A stretch of 64,000 nt of DNA, from the NCBI RefSeq assembly GCF_900142785.1, contig NZ_FRCD01000013.1, forward strand, positions 1 to 64,000, written 5' to 3'. Of the stretch, positions 28,246 to 37,431 are shown one piece after another; position 1 is the first letter of the stretch, and every line of letters begins with the position of its first letter. The stretch is from Chryseobacterium carnipullorum (GTDB lineage: Bacteria; Bacteroidota; Bacteroidia; Flavobacteriales; Weeksellaceae). The position numbers and the translations under genes are program-made. Below the pieces are notes generated by a model that saw nothing but the letters and a program-made list of their open reading frames with translations, was not told where the DNA came from and did no database searches.

Positions 28246-30132
28246 TTAAGCCCTGTATTCAATGATTTTTTCCTGAATTTCTTCAATGATTTTTTCGTCA
28301 TCTATGGTAGACGGAATCTGAAAATCTTTCCCATCGAGTAATGTTCTGATCAATTTTCTTAAGATTTTTCCTGAACGTGTTTTAGGTAAACGTTTGACAA
28401 CCATCGCGTTTTTTAGAAAAGCCACGGCGCCTATTTTCTCCCGAACCATACGGATAATATCCTTTTCTACATCTTTTTCGGTTATAGGAGAGCCATTTTT
28501 TAACACAACCGCAGCAAAAGGAATCTGTCCTTTCAGCTCGTCATCGATGCCTACCACAGCGCATTCTGCAACGTCGGGATGTGACGACACGATTTCTTCC
28601 ATTTCTGAAGTGGATAGTCGGTGTCCGGCTACATTGATGACATCGTCAACTCTTCCGGTAATGAAAATATAACCGTCCTCATCCTGAATGGCACCGTCTC
28701 CGGAAAAATAATACCCTTTGTATTGGGACAGATAGCTGCTCTGAAAACGTTCGTTGTCATTCCATATACCTAAAAGCGCGCCGGGAGGAAGTGGAAGTTT
28801 GATGATAAGGTAACCTTCCTGATGAGCATCAAGTTCATATCCATTTTCGTCAAAGATTTTAATGTCATATCCCGGAATAGGTTTTCCGGCAGACGCTCTT
28901 TTGATTTTATACTGATCATCTAAAGTCATTAGACCTAGCATGGGCCATCCGGATTCTGTTTGCCACCAGTGATCAATAGCCGGAACTCCAATATGTTCAG
29001 CAAACCAATCCAAAGTCGCCACGTCACATCGTTCACCAGCCAGAAACTGCTTTTTAAAGTGGGAGAGATCATATTTTTTAACTAATTCTCCGTTCGGATC
29101 TTCTTTTTTAATGGCTCTGATGGCGGTTGGTGCTGTAAACATGGTAGAAACTTTATATTCCGAAATAATCCTCCAGAATGTACCGGCGTCAGGGGTCATA
29201 ATAGGTTTTCCTTCAAAAATAATTGTTGTATTCCGGTTGATCAGCGGTCCGTAGACGCTAAAACTGTGCCCGACTGCCCATCCGAAATCAGATGCTGCCC
29301 AATAGGTTTCGCCGGGTTCTACACCATAAATGTATTTCATGGAAAACTTCAGTGCAGTTGCGTAGCCTCCGGTATCCCGTACAATTCCTTTTGGTTTTCC
29401 AGTGGTTCCTGACGTGTAAAGCAAATACAAAGGATGAGTAGATTCTACTGAAATACAATCTGCAGGTTCTGATTTTTGAACTAATTCTTCATAATCAATG
29501 AGTCCCTCAAACATTTCGTGCTGATTATCTACTAATTGTCTGTTGTAAACAATAATTTGGTCTACTTTATCCTGTGCCAGTTCAATAGCTTTTTCAACCA
29601 GTGGTAAATAGGGAATTCTTCTCGCTATTTCTACGCCTGCAGTAGCGGTGATTAATGCTTTTGGCTTACAGTCATCGATTCTCACGACCAGTTCATGCGG
29701 GGCAAAACCTCCAAAAACAACATTGTGAATCACTCCAATCCTTGCGCAGGCCAGCATCGCAAAAAGAGTTTGTGGAATCATAGGCATATAAATAACAGCG
29801 GTATCGCCTTTTTTTAAACCCAATGATACAAGTCCTCCGGCAAATTTTGAAATTTCTTCTTTAGCCTGATTAAAAGTGTACGTTTTCTTCTGATCTGTAA
29901 CAGGAGAGTCATAAATAATAGCCGTCTGCTCCCCATAACCATCTTCAATATGCCGGTCAATACAGAGATGGCATATGTTGAGCTTTCCGTCGGCGTACCA
30001 TTGCGGATAATCATTTTTATCTTGAGAAAGAATCTGTTCCGGAAACTGAAACCAATCTATTTCTTTGGCTTGTTCTTTCCAGAAACGTTCTTTATCTTCT
30101 ATACTTTGTTTAAACAGAATATCTGCGTCCAT
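28246..30132 (-). CDS. prpE: Propionyl-CoA synthetase-like acyl-CoA synthetase
   Basis: A 628-residue AMP-forming acyl-CoA synthetase closely related to Acs. It carries the PrpE-type variant of the A3 motif, YTSGTTGKPKGIVRDTGGYA, where Acs has MLHTSAGY. It also has DFGWAVGHSFSVYGPL, WWQTESGWPM and the C-terminal catalytic lysine in PKTRSGKILRKLIR. The likely reaction is propionate plus CoA and ATP to propionyl-CoA, perhaps with other short acids. The 60-nt gap to acs suggests co-transcription. Assignment against a second acetate enzyme rests on motif resemblance. Confidence 0.85.
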   Translation of the reverse strand: MDADILFKQSIEDKERFWKEQAKEIDWFQFPEQILSQDKNDYPQWYADGKLNICHLCIDRHIEDGYGEQTAIIYDSPVTDQKKTYTFNQAKEEISKFAGGLVSLGLKKGDTAVIYMPMIPQTLFAMLACARIGVIHNVVFGGFAPHELVVRIDDCKPKALITATAGVEIARRIPYLPLVEKAIELAQDKVDQIIVYNRQLVDNQHEMFEGLIDYEELVQKSEPADCISVESTHPLYLLYTSGTTGKPKGIVRDTGGYATALKFSMKYIYGVEPGETYWAASDFGWAVGHSFSVYGPLINRNTTIIFEGKPIMTPDAGTFWRIISEYKVSTMFTAPTAIRAIKKEDPNGELVKKYDLSHFKKQFLAGERCDVATLDWFAEHIGVPAIDHWWQTESGWPMLGLMTLDDQYKIKRASAGKPIPGYDIKIFDENGYELDAHQEGYLIIKLPLPPGALLGIWNDNERFQSSYLSQYKGYYFSGDGAIQDEDGYIFITGRVDDVINVAGHRLSTSEMEEIVSSHPDVAECAVVGIDDELKGQIPFAAVVLKNGSPITEKDVEKDIIRMVREKIGAVAFLKNAMVVKRLPKTRSGKILRKLIRTLLDGKDFQIPSTIDDEKIIEEIQEKIIEYRA

Positions 30133-30238
30133 ATTAATTTTTGTGTTTCATGTTTTTTTGTTTTTGCGGACAGACGAAAGGTCAGGGTTTTGTTTTCAAT
30201 CTGCTGTCTCACATTTCAGTTGTAAGTCTGAATTCCCT

Positions 30239-30271
30239 ATCCTTGGCAAGGTTCAAAACCTTGCCAAGGAT
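30239..30271. repeat. Perfect 15-bp inverted repeat
   Basis: Arms 30239-30253 and 30257-30271 (ATCCTTGGCAAGGTT and its complement) enclose the loop CAA. Neither strand shows a T run directly after it, so a simple terminator is doubtful. It lies between the response-regulator stop and the prpE start. Confidence 0.8.
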
Positions 30272-30333
30272 TTCTTAAGTCTCAAGTCTCACATCACGTG
30301 TCTGAAATCTGATGTCTAGCATCTAAAATCTCC
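30272..30333. repeat. Degenerate TCTCAAGTCTCAC / TCTGAAATCTGATG tract
   Basis: The tract contains repeated TCTCA/TCTGA units. Its last part, 30301-30324, is a 24-nt stretch identical to 37714-37737. It belongs to a dispersed intergenic repeat family in this window. Confidence 0.7.
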
Positions 30334-30696
30334 CTACTCAAACATCTCCTCAATCTGCTGCATCAGTTTTTTAATAGAGTATGGTTTTGTTACATAAGCA
30401 TCGGCTCCCATTTCTATTCCTTTTTCAATGTCTCTGGGGTTGTTTTTAGCACTCAGAAATATGACTTTTGTATCTTTCAGTTTTTCCTCTTTTTTAATGG
30501 CTTCCAAAGCGCTGTATCCATCCAGGTTGGGCATCATAATGTCCAGGAGGATGACGTCCGGAACCATGGTTTTAAGAAAATCAAGAACTTCTGTTCCGTC
30601 TCTGGCGATATACACATCATAGCCATTTTTCTTAAAACTGTATTCAAGCGACATTAATATCTTGTGTTCGTCATCGGCAATAATTATCTTTCTCAT
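30334..30696 (-). CDS. Single-domain (receiver-only) response regulator
   Basis: A 120-residue CheY-like receiver with no output domain. The acidic pair Asp8-Asp9, phospho-acceptor Asp52 (VILLDIMMPNLDG), Ser82 and Lys104 (YVTKPYS) are all in place. It starts 6 nt after the stop of the transporter-linked histidine kinase, so it is the obvious partner. In the CrbS/CrbR systems known to me the regulator has a DNA-binding domain; here it does not. The output must pass through another protein or work by protein contact. Confidence 0.93.
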   Translation of the reverse strand: MRKIIIADDEHKILMSLEYSFKKNGYDVYIARDGTEVLDFLKTMVPDVILLDIMMPNLDGYSALEAIKKEEKLKDTKVIFLSAKNNPRDIEKGIEMGADAYVTKPYSIKKLMQQIEEMFE

Positions 30697-30702
30697 AGAA
30701 TG

Positions 30703-33402
30703 TTATTGGTTGTGTTCAACTTCATTTTTTGTTATATTGTAGGGAATGTTTATTGTAAAGGTTACGCCAAGACCGCTGTTTTCTGCTCTTATCGTACCGC
30801 TGTGTGCCTGTACAATTTTCTTGGAAATAGCCAATCCGAGTCCGCTTCCTGTAGGTTTCAGAATGTTCTGATTTTTTGACTGATAAAATTTGTCAAAGAT
30901 CATTTCCAGATCCTCTTCCGGAATATGCCTTCCGGTATTGAAAATCGTAATCATCAACTGACCGTCTTTTTCAGATAATTTCGTTTGTATGGTTCCCTGC
31001 TTATCTGTGAATTTTAAAGCATTTCCCAAAATATTCTGGAAAAGCTGGATCATTCTTGCTTCATCGTGCTCCAATACAGATTGATTCAGAAGATTCACTT
31101 CACTTAAATGAATATCTTTCTGCTGGATCAGATGGAGTAGTGGGTTTAAGGCTTTTTTATACGTTTCAAGAATGTTATTTTCTTTGATGTTTAAAGCAAT
31201 GTCTCCATGTTGCAGTTGATCCAGATAGAGAATATCATTGATAATTTCACTCAGTCTGTCAGATTCTGTGATGATATTATTTAAAAATTCCTGTTTAATG
31301 TCCAGTGGAATGTCATCGTCGTCCGCTAAAATTTCTCCTGCTGAACGGATAGCGGTGATAGGCGTTCTTAATTCATGGGCAACAGAATCTAAAAAGTCAT
31401 CTTTCTGGCGGTCTTTAACGATCAGGTTTTCATTGGCTGTCCTCAGATCATCAGAAAGTTTTTGTAATTCTTCAGACTGTTCTGTCAGTTTTTTATTGAG
31501 TGTAATATTTTCTTTAGATTCCTCTAAAATATTTAAAACTTCCTTCAAAGATATTTTATCCTCTTTGGTCACCCCTTCAATCAGAATTTTTGCTGATGCA
31601 GTTCCAATTCTCCCTGCCAGAAGATTTTCAGAAAATTTGATAAACCTTGAATCTGCAGTTTCGGTTTTAGAATCGATATTATATTTCAAATTAAAAATCC
31701 TTAAAGCCTGCTCCGTTTTATTTTTACCCAAAAACCTTTCCAGAATGTTTTTAATGTCTGATACATAGGCGGTTCCGCGCCAGATGAATGCGTTCTCATG
31801 ATTTTGGATGTGTTTATCAATATCTACATACAATTCTGCAAAATTTCTTTCCCTGTAATTTCCCTTCACGCTTACGGAAATAATAGTGAAAAGGGAGGTA
31901 TTGACTAACGTCGACCAGAAGAAGATTTCCGGGATACTGCTTAAAAAAGAAATATTGAAAAATCCGAAAACGTCATATATTTCCCGGATAACTCCTTTGA
32001 ATTCCTGATTATAAGAAAAATAATACTGGGGAATAATCAGCCCGAAGTAGCAGATTGCCAATCCAGCAAGAAGTCCTGCTACAGCACCCTTATAACTTCC
32101 TCTCCTCCAGAATATCGCTCCGAAAAAAGAAGGAGCCAGCTGGGCAATGACAACAAAGGAGATCAAACCTACGGAATCCAGCGATGTTTTCAGAATAAAA
32201 TATTTATAAAAGACAAACGCCATGATGATCAGAGCGAAGATGCTGAATTTCCTGATGTTGGTAATATTTCTTGTATTCTGAACTTCATTGTCAGATTTGA
32301 ATTTTCCCAATAAACCGTAAGGAATGATAAGGTTATTGGAAAGCATGATGGATAAAGTGATTGCAGAAATAATGATCATGGAAATACATGAACTCAATCC
32401 GCCAAGGAATACAAAAACGGTAATTAAAGTATTGTCAAAATGCTGCGGAATCAGAATAGAGTAGAATTCCGGATTCACATTCTGTCCGTCGAAAATAAGT
32501 CTTCCGCCCCATGCAATAGGAAAAATAAAAATAGTGAAGATCAGTAAATAAAGCGGAAAAAACCAGATGGCTGTTTTGATGTGCTTTTCCTGTCTGTTTT
32601 CGATGATGGCCGTATGAAACTGTCTTGGAAGAATGCAAATGGCTGTAGCGGAAATCACGCAGAGAACCATCCAGTTCATTGCGCCCTCGATTCCGTTGAA
32701 CGTATTTTTTTCCTTGAAATCTTCAAATCGGCTGGCCTTCTCATAGATATCCGAAAAACCATCAAATACAAAGTAAATAACGAATATACCAAGAATAATG
32801 ATGAAAAAAAGCTTCAAAAAACTCTCCAAAGCAATCGCTGAAATAATTCCTAACCGTTTTTCCGATGCATCCACATATCTGGTTCCATAATAGGAGGAGA
32901 ACAATGCAATCAGAATAACGACAAATGTTGCGTTGTCAGTCAGTATATTGCTGGACATTGAAGTTTCCGTCACCAAATGAAAGGTTTCGGAAATTGCTTT
33001 GATCTGAAGTCCTATATAAGGAACAATAGCCAGCAGGCAGACGATTGTGATTATCGCACTGAAACTTCTGCTGTTTCCATATCTTAAGGAAATAAAGTCC
33101 GCAAGACTACTGATTTTGTTGATTCTGGAAATTCTTACGATTTTCGTATTGATGTAGATCCATGCAGGAATGATCATAATCGGTCCGATGTAAATGGGAA
33201 GATAATTCAGTCCGCTTGTTGCTGCAACGCCGATACTTCCGTAATAGGTCCATGCTGTGCAGTACACGGCAAGAGACAAGGCGTAGATATACGGATTATT
33301 GATCCACCGCTTGCTCTTTTTCTTCTCTGCCAGATGGGCAACTAAGAACAAAAGAGCGAGATAGATTAAGACCACAACAAATAATGCGAAGCTACTCATC
33401 AT
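30703..33402 (-). CDS. SLC5-like transporter / STAC / sensor histidine kinase fusion (CrbS-like)
   Basis: An 899-residue fusion. The first 480 or so residues form a sodium:solute symporter (SLC5) domain with about 13 helices. A STAC linker follows near 590-640 (RFIKFSENLLAGRIGTASAKIL), then a coiled coil. The kinase has the H-box VAHELRTPITAIR with His676, the N-box NILGNALKFTD and the G-box GSGLGLAISKKI. CrbS-type kinases of this architecture control acetyl-CoA synthetase and acetate use in several Proteobacteria. The position directly upstream of prpE and acs supports a similar role. Its start overlaps the end of a two-helix peptide gene by 11 nt. Confidence 0.93.
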   Translation of the reverse strand: MMSSFALFVVVLIYLALLFLVAHLAEKKKSKRWINNPYIYALSLAVYCTAWTYYGSIGVAATSGLNYLPIYIGPIMIIPAWIYINTKIVRISRINKISSLADFISLRYGNSRSFSAIITIVCLLAIVPYIGLQIKAISETFHLVTETSMSSNILTDNATFVVILIALFSSYYGTRYVDASEKRLGIISAIALESFLKLFFIIILGIFVIYFVFDGFSDIYEKASRFEDFKEKNTFNGIEGAMNWMVLCVISATAICILPRQFHTAIIENRQEKHIKTAIWFFPLYLLIFTIFIFPIAWGGRLIFDGQNVNPEFYSILIPQHFDNTLITVFVFLGGLSSCISMIIISAITLSIMLSNNLIIPYGLLGKFKSDNEVQNTRNITNIRKFSIFALIIMAFVFYKYFILKTSLDSVGLISFVVIAQLAPSFFGAIFWRRGSYKGAVAGLLAGLAICYFGLIIPQYYFSYNQEFKGVIREIYDVFGFFNISFLSSIPEIFFWSTLVNTSLFTIISVSVKGNYRERNFAELYVDIDKHIQNHENAFIWRGTAYVSDIKNILERFLGKNKTEQALRIFNLKYNIDSKTETADSRFIKFSENLLAGRIGTASAKILIEGVTKEDKISLKEVLNILEESKENITLNKKLTEQSEELQKLSDDLRTANENLIVKDRQKDDFLDSVAHELRTPITAIRSAGEILADDDDIPLDIKQEFLNNIITESDRLSEIINDILYLDQLQHGDIALNIKENNILETYKKALNPLLHLIQQKDIHLSEVNLLNQSVLEHDEARMIQLFQNILGNALKFTDKQGTIQTKLSEKDGQLMITIFNTGRHIPEEDLEMIFDKFYQSKNQNILKPTGSGLGLAISKKIVQAHSGTIRAENSGLGVTFTINIPYNITKNEVEHNQ

Positions 33403-33586
33403 ACTTTTTTACGATTACAAAAGAAATAATGATGGAGATCGTCCAGACCGCAAACAGATAGATCAGAATCATTGGGTAGCCAAAAACATTTTTTTCACTG
33501 TTGAATAGCAGTGAAATAGGGATGCTGAAAGCCAACATCAGTCCGATGCTCAGGATAATCAGTTTTTGTTCGTGTCTTTTTTTCAT
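33392..33586 (-). CDS. Two-helix membrane peptide coupled to the SLC5-kinase
   Basis: A 64-residue protein with two hydrophobic segments (IILSIGLMLAFSIPISLLF and MILIYLFAVWTISIIISFVIV) and a basic N terminus (MKKRHEQK). The stop overlaps the start of the transporter-kinase by 11 nt, which implies coupled translation. Several SLC5 transporters have a small two-helix partner, such as the DUF4212 and YhdT-like families, and this peptide has the same size and topology. It could be a subunit of the sensor; direct homology is not shown. Confidence 0.78.
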   Translation of the reverse strand: MKKRHEQKLIILSIGLMLAFSIPISLLFNSEKNVFGYPMILIYLFAVWTISIIISFVIVKKYDE

Positions 33587-33588
33587 AT

Positions 33589-34047
33589 CTATAATAGTTC
33601 TTTACCAAAGCAGACAGCTTCTTCGCGCCCTACGTATATTCCGTAGTTTTCAATTATTTTATATCCGTTTTTAAGGTAAAATGAAACAGCATTCTTATTG
33701 TTCTTTCGGGTTTCAAGGTAGATATATTGGTAATCTAATTGCTTAGCTGTAATTTCGAGTGCTGAGAGAATTTTCAGACCTAATCCTTTTCTTTTTTCTG
33801 TAGAGAACATTCTTTTAATTTCACAGGTCTGTGGAAAAAGTGGACGAATACCTCCACAAGCAACAGCATCTTCTCCACATACAGCAATGATGAATCGAGC
33901 TTTTTCTTGAGTAAAATCATCTAAATTGGCACTTTTAGCTCCGTCACATCCAGAAATATCAATAAGAGAACTATTTAATTTATTGATTAAATTAATAACT
34001 CTTTTGTCTAGTGCGGGATGTCTAACTACTTCAATTATGATACTCAT
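33589..34047 (-). CDS. GNAT-family N-acetyltransferase
   Basis: A 152-residue acetyltransferase. The acetyl-CoA loop is seen in KRMFSTEKRKGLGLKILSALE, followed by the beta-bulge strand YIYLETRKNNKNAVSFYLKNGY, the usual GNAT signature. The substrate is unknown. The gene lies 2 nt upstream of the two-helix peptide gene and so within the carboxylate block. GNAT enzymes can acetylate Acs in some bacteria, but this one lacks any feature that points to that role. Confidence 0.85.
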   Translation of the reverse strand: MSIIIEVVRHPALDKRVINLINKLNSSLIDISGCDGAKSANLDDFTQEKARFIIAVCGEDAVACGGIRPLFPQTCEIKRMFSTEKRKGLGLKILSALEITAKQLDYQYIYLETRKNNKNAVSFYLKNGYKIIENYGIYVGREEAVCFGKELL

Positions 34048-34148
34048 TTTTATCTACAGGTAAATTTTATATGCAGTATTTTCTTTTTAATTTAAAAATA
34101 ATTGATGAATGACTTATAAAGCATTCATCAATTATCATTTGAAATATT

Positions 34149-34376
34149 TTAAATCTTATCGTCCGAATACTCTCCCGTCAGCGAATAATAGCCGAAAATG
34201 GCCAGTCCGCCAGAGATAATCGGCATCAGTACAAATAAGATGATGATCCCGAATACCAGATCTTCCTGCTTTCCTGAAGTGATTTTTGGAATTCCAAGAA
34301 CCGTTGTTCCGAAATATCCTACCACCAGGGCTACTGCAATCCAGAGTATACCTAATATTTTTTTGATTCCGTTCAT
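34149..34376 (-). CDS. Small two-helix membrane protein
   Basis: A 75-residue protein with two predicted helices (ILGILWIAVALVVGYFGTTVL and LVFGIIILFVLMPIISGGLAIFGYY). A short polar loop lies between them and an acidic tail (YSDDKI) follows. No family recognised with confidence. It lies between the MHS transporter gene and the GNAT gene on the same strand. Similar small proteins often sit beside transporters in this phylum. Confidence 0.72.
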   Translation of the reverse strand: MNGIKKILGILWIAVALVVGYFGTTVLGIPKITSGKQEDLVFGIIILFVLMPIISGGLAIFGYYSLTGEYSDDKI

Positions 34377-34419
34377 TTTAGTAGTTTTAAAATTAGTAAA
34401 AAATTAAGTGATTTGCTAT

Positions 34420-36000
34420 CTAATCGTGAATATTATTATTCTTATTTTTAAGATAAAATAATCCGATGATTAAACAGATTGCGGCTACTCCAATCGGATA
34501 CCAGAGTCCTTCCAGGTACCACGTTGGATGTCCTGCATCTTTTCCCTGAGTAACAAGATACGTGGCCACTGCCGGAAGAAGTCCCCCGAATACTCCGTTT
34601 CCGATATGATAAGGTAGTGACATCGAGGTATAACGGATCCTTACCGGGAACATTTCAACAAGAAAAGCAGCGATAGGGCCGTAAACCATGGTGACAAAAA
34701 TCACCTGAATGAAAACCAGAAACACCAGATACCATCTTGTATCATTGCTTAGCGTGATTGATTTTGTGACTTTGGGTTCTTCCGCTTTACCGTCTTTCAT
34801 CACAGGGCCAGTTGCAGACCAGTGTACAATGCTGTCTTTTTTAATGAAAGTCCCGTCTGTGTATGTAGTTTCTTTGTGAAAAGTAATTAAGCTGTCTGAT
34901 GCAATGTCTTTATGAATGGCGGCACTTCTTGTCTCTTTGATTCCGTCGCTTGCAACCGTTTTAGCTTCAATATTGACACTTTTATACATGCTGTCATAAA
35001 TCGGCCTGTAGGCTAGAATAGCAACCAGCATACCGGTCATCATGATTGCTTTTCGTCCGATTTTATCGGAGAGCCAGCCGAAAAATACGAAGAATGGGGT
35101 TCCCATTAATAGGGCAGTAGCCATTAAATAATCAACCTGCATGGAGTCTATATTCATTACTTTCTGCAGGAAGCTCATGGCGTAGAACTGTCCGGTATAC
35201 CAGATAACCCCCTGTCCCATGGCAGCACCGAACAGTGCCAGTAAAACAAATTTGAAATTAAATTTATTCCCGAAACTCTCTTTTAATGGGTTTTTAGATG
35301 TTTTTCCTTCACTTTTAGCCTTTGCAAAAAGCGGAGATTCTTTCATATTTTTTCTGATGAAATAAGATACTCCCACCATTAAAATTGAAATCCAGAAAGG
35401 AACTCTCCATCCCCAGGAATCAAATTCTGCAGCAGATAATGTGTTTTTAGTAATTAAAATCACGATTAATGAAATGAAAAGTCCTGCAGTGGCTGTCGTC
35501 TGAATCCATGATGTCCAGTATCCTCTTCTGTGTGGCTGCGCGTATTCTGCGACATAGGTTGCAGCACCTCCGTACTCTCCTCCCAACGCTAAACCTTGTA
35601 AAAGTCTTAAAATTAAAACTAAAACCGGTGCCATGAATCCGATGGTTTCGTATCCCGGAATACACCCGATCAGGAAAGTAGAAAATCCCATGATCAGAAG
35701 CGTCACAAGGAATGTGTATTTTCTTCCGATAATATCGCCTAATCTTCCGAAGAACAAAGCTCCGAAAGGTCTTACAACGAACCCGGCTGCAAAAGTAGCC
35801 AATGTAGATAAAAATGCTGCAGTAGGATTGTCAGCAGGGAAAAACTTCGTCGCTAAAACGATAGCTAAACTTCCAAAAATATAAAAGTCATACCATTCTA
35901 TCAGAGTACCGAGGGATGAGGCAGTGATCACGCTCCAGATGGTGCGGTTTTTCTGCCGTTCGGTCATATTCTCGTAGTTTTCGTGGTGATTGTCGCTCAT
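34420..36000 (-). CDS. MHS-family MFS transporter (organic acid/solute:H+ symporter) with large soluble insertion
   Basis: A 526-residue major facilitator of the metabolite:H+ symporter family. The N-terminal signature SSLGTLIEWYDFYIFGSLA, the GRLGDIIGRKYTFLVTLL loop and LLQGLALGGEYGGAATYVAE are typical. Relatives move dicarboxylates, shikimate, proline-betaine or similar. Between the helices near residue 345 and 440 lies a soluble insertion of about 85 residues (from YKSVNIEAKTVASDG to TKSITLSNDTRW), which makes it longer than usual. It lies just downstream of a porin gene, so the two could form an outer/inner-membrane uptake pair. Confidence 0.9.
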   Translation of the reverse strand: MSDNHHENYENMTERQKNRTIWSVITASSLGTLIEWYDFYIFGSLAIVLATKFFPADNPTAAFLSTLATFAAGFVVRPFGALFFGRLGDIIGRKYTFLVTLLIMGFSTFLIGCIPGYETIGFMAPVLVLILRLLQGLALGGEYGGAATYVAEYAQPHRRGYWTSWIQTTATAGLFISLIVILITKNTLSAAEFDSWGWRVPFWISILMVGVSYFIRKNMKESPLFAKAKSEGKTSKNPLKESFGNKFNFKFVLLALFGAAMGQGVIWYTGQFYAMSFLQKVMNIDSMQVDYLMATALLMGTPFFVFFGWLSDKIGRKAIMMTGMLVAILAYRPIYDSMYKSVNIEAKTVASDGIKETRSAAIHKDIASDSLITFHKETTYTDGTFIKKDSIVHWSATGPVMKDGKAEEPKVTKSITLSNDTRWYLVFLVFIQVIFVTMVYGPIAAFLVEMFPVRIRYTSMSLPYHIGNGVFGGLLPAVATYLVTQGKDAGHPTWYLEGLWYPIGVAAICLIIGLFYLKNKNNNIHD

Positions 36001-36051
36001 GTTGATTGATTTTTGATGTTAATGGATTAAGATATTGAGTTCATCCTGGGT

Positions 36052-37431
36052 TTAAAGGTAAATCTGGAACTGTACAATGAATTCACCTTTTGAGGAAGGG
36101 CTTTCCGTAGGGCTGGTATAAACCGGTCTTGTAGAATATTGCGTAGTAATCTTGGCATGATGGCCGTCTATAAACCAGTTGGCACCTACATCGAATTGTG
36201 AAGACGACTTGTCGAATGCTTCAAAACTTTTATGCGTATACGCCGCGAAAGGCTGTATTCTGATCTTTGGTTTTTCGGCCTTGCTTGGAAGCAGTAATCC
36301 GGCTTGGGCATACACTACATTGCCTGTTCCTATCATCGGTTGTAGATTCCCGGGACCCGCGATAGCTCTGTTTCCTGCAAAATTGGGATCATTGGCGGCA
36401 ATATTCATCGTTCCCAGATTTCTTATGTAGTTAGGACCGAAATTGTAGTTATAATATCCGGCATAAGCAGAAACGGCCATTTTATTTTTCGCATTTCCCA
36501 AAGGAATATCAGCAAAAGCATCTACTGCTACAAGAGTGATATCATGTTTTTCGATATTGGAATTCACTGAAGTCCTTGTTCCGTCGGCCTGATGGTAGAA
36601 ACCTGCACCTACATTGAACACTTTCTTGGTTCCTAAATACGAGCCCACTTTGAAAGGAAGGGTATTGGATTCTTCATCAAGAAACTGGTATTCAACATAA
36701 CCGGCTTTAGAAAAGCTTGGATTTCCATTGTTGTCAACAGCTGCAGCTCTTGAAGGATCTGTAACATTAACAGGGACCAGGTCTGTCGCGAAAGGTTTGT
36801 TTAAACTGAAACGGTATTCCAGTTTCCCATACTTTCCTTTAGCGAACATCCCGAGTTGTCTTGCGAATTGATCGGAATTATCAATTAAAGGCCATGAGAA
36901 AATAGGAGAGTCCACAGTAAGAAAATTAAGAGTTGAAGCCATCGTCATCCGGGAAAGTCCCATGTAGTAATGAAGGCCTGCTCCTAAAGATAAACTGAAT
37001 TTTCCCGCTTCTCCGGGTAAAATAACTGCGTACTCATTCCATGCATCATGAAAAAAAAGCTGAGGTTTCTTGCCGTTTCCGTAACCTCCTGTTCCTGTGG
37101 TGCCTGTAGCTCCGCCGTTGATGAAGGTTTGATTATTGATCCCAAAGTGAGCAAGGATCATGTATCTTTTAGAGATTTGGGCATACATTAAAGCACGCAA
37201 TCTTCTGTTTCCCAGGCTCCAGGAATTCTCGGCAGGTTCTCCACCCACCATACTTCCCGGGTTCATTTGGGTGTTTCTGAGCCAGAACTGGTCCCATAAT
37301 ATAAATCTGATGTACTTATCTCCTTCATTATTGAGGTTTAATTTTAATCCGCCTCCGTAATCAGGAGAACCCTGTCCGTATAAAGAACTGCTTATTAGGG
37401 CTAATCCAATAAATGAAAGTAATTTCTTCAT
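36052..37431 (-). CDS. Outer-membrane porin-like protein
   Basis: A 459-residue secreted beta-barrel. The signal peptide (MKKLLSFIGLALISSSLYGQ) is followed by alternating strand patterns through to the final strand (GEFIVQFQIYL), ending in hydrophobic residues as barrels do. It resembles phosphate-selective or general porins of Bacteroidota. It lies 51 nt upstream of the MHS transporter gene in the direction of transcription and begins the carboxylate block. The solute is not identifiable from sequence. Confidence 0.82.
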   Translation of the reverse strand: MKKLLSFIGLALISSSLYGQGSPDYGGGLKLNLNNEGDKYIRFILWDQFWLRNTQMNPGSMVGGEPAENSWSLGNRRLRALMYAQISKRYMILAHFGINNQTFINGGATGTTGTGGYGNGKKPQLFFHDAWNEYAVILPGEAGKFSLSLGAGLHYYMGLSRMTMASTLNFLTVDSPIFSWPLIDNSDQFARQLGMFAKGKYGKLEYRFSLNKPFATDLVPVNVTDPSRAAAVDNNGNPSFSKAGYVEYQFLDEESNTLPFKVGSYLGTKKVFNVGAGFYHQADGTRTSVNSNIEKHDITLVAVDAFADIPLGNAKNKMAVSAYAGYYNYNFGPNYIRNLGTMNIAANDPNFAGNRAIAGPGNLQPMIGTGNVVYAQAGLLLPSKAEKPKIRIQPFAAYTHKSFEAFDKSSSQFDVGANWFIDGHHAKITTQYSTRPVYTSPTESPSSKGEFIVQFQIYL

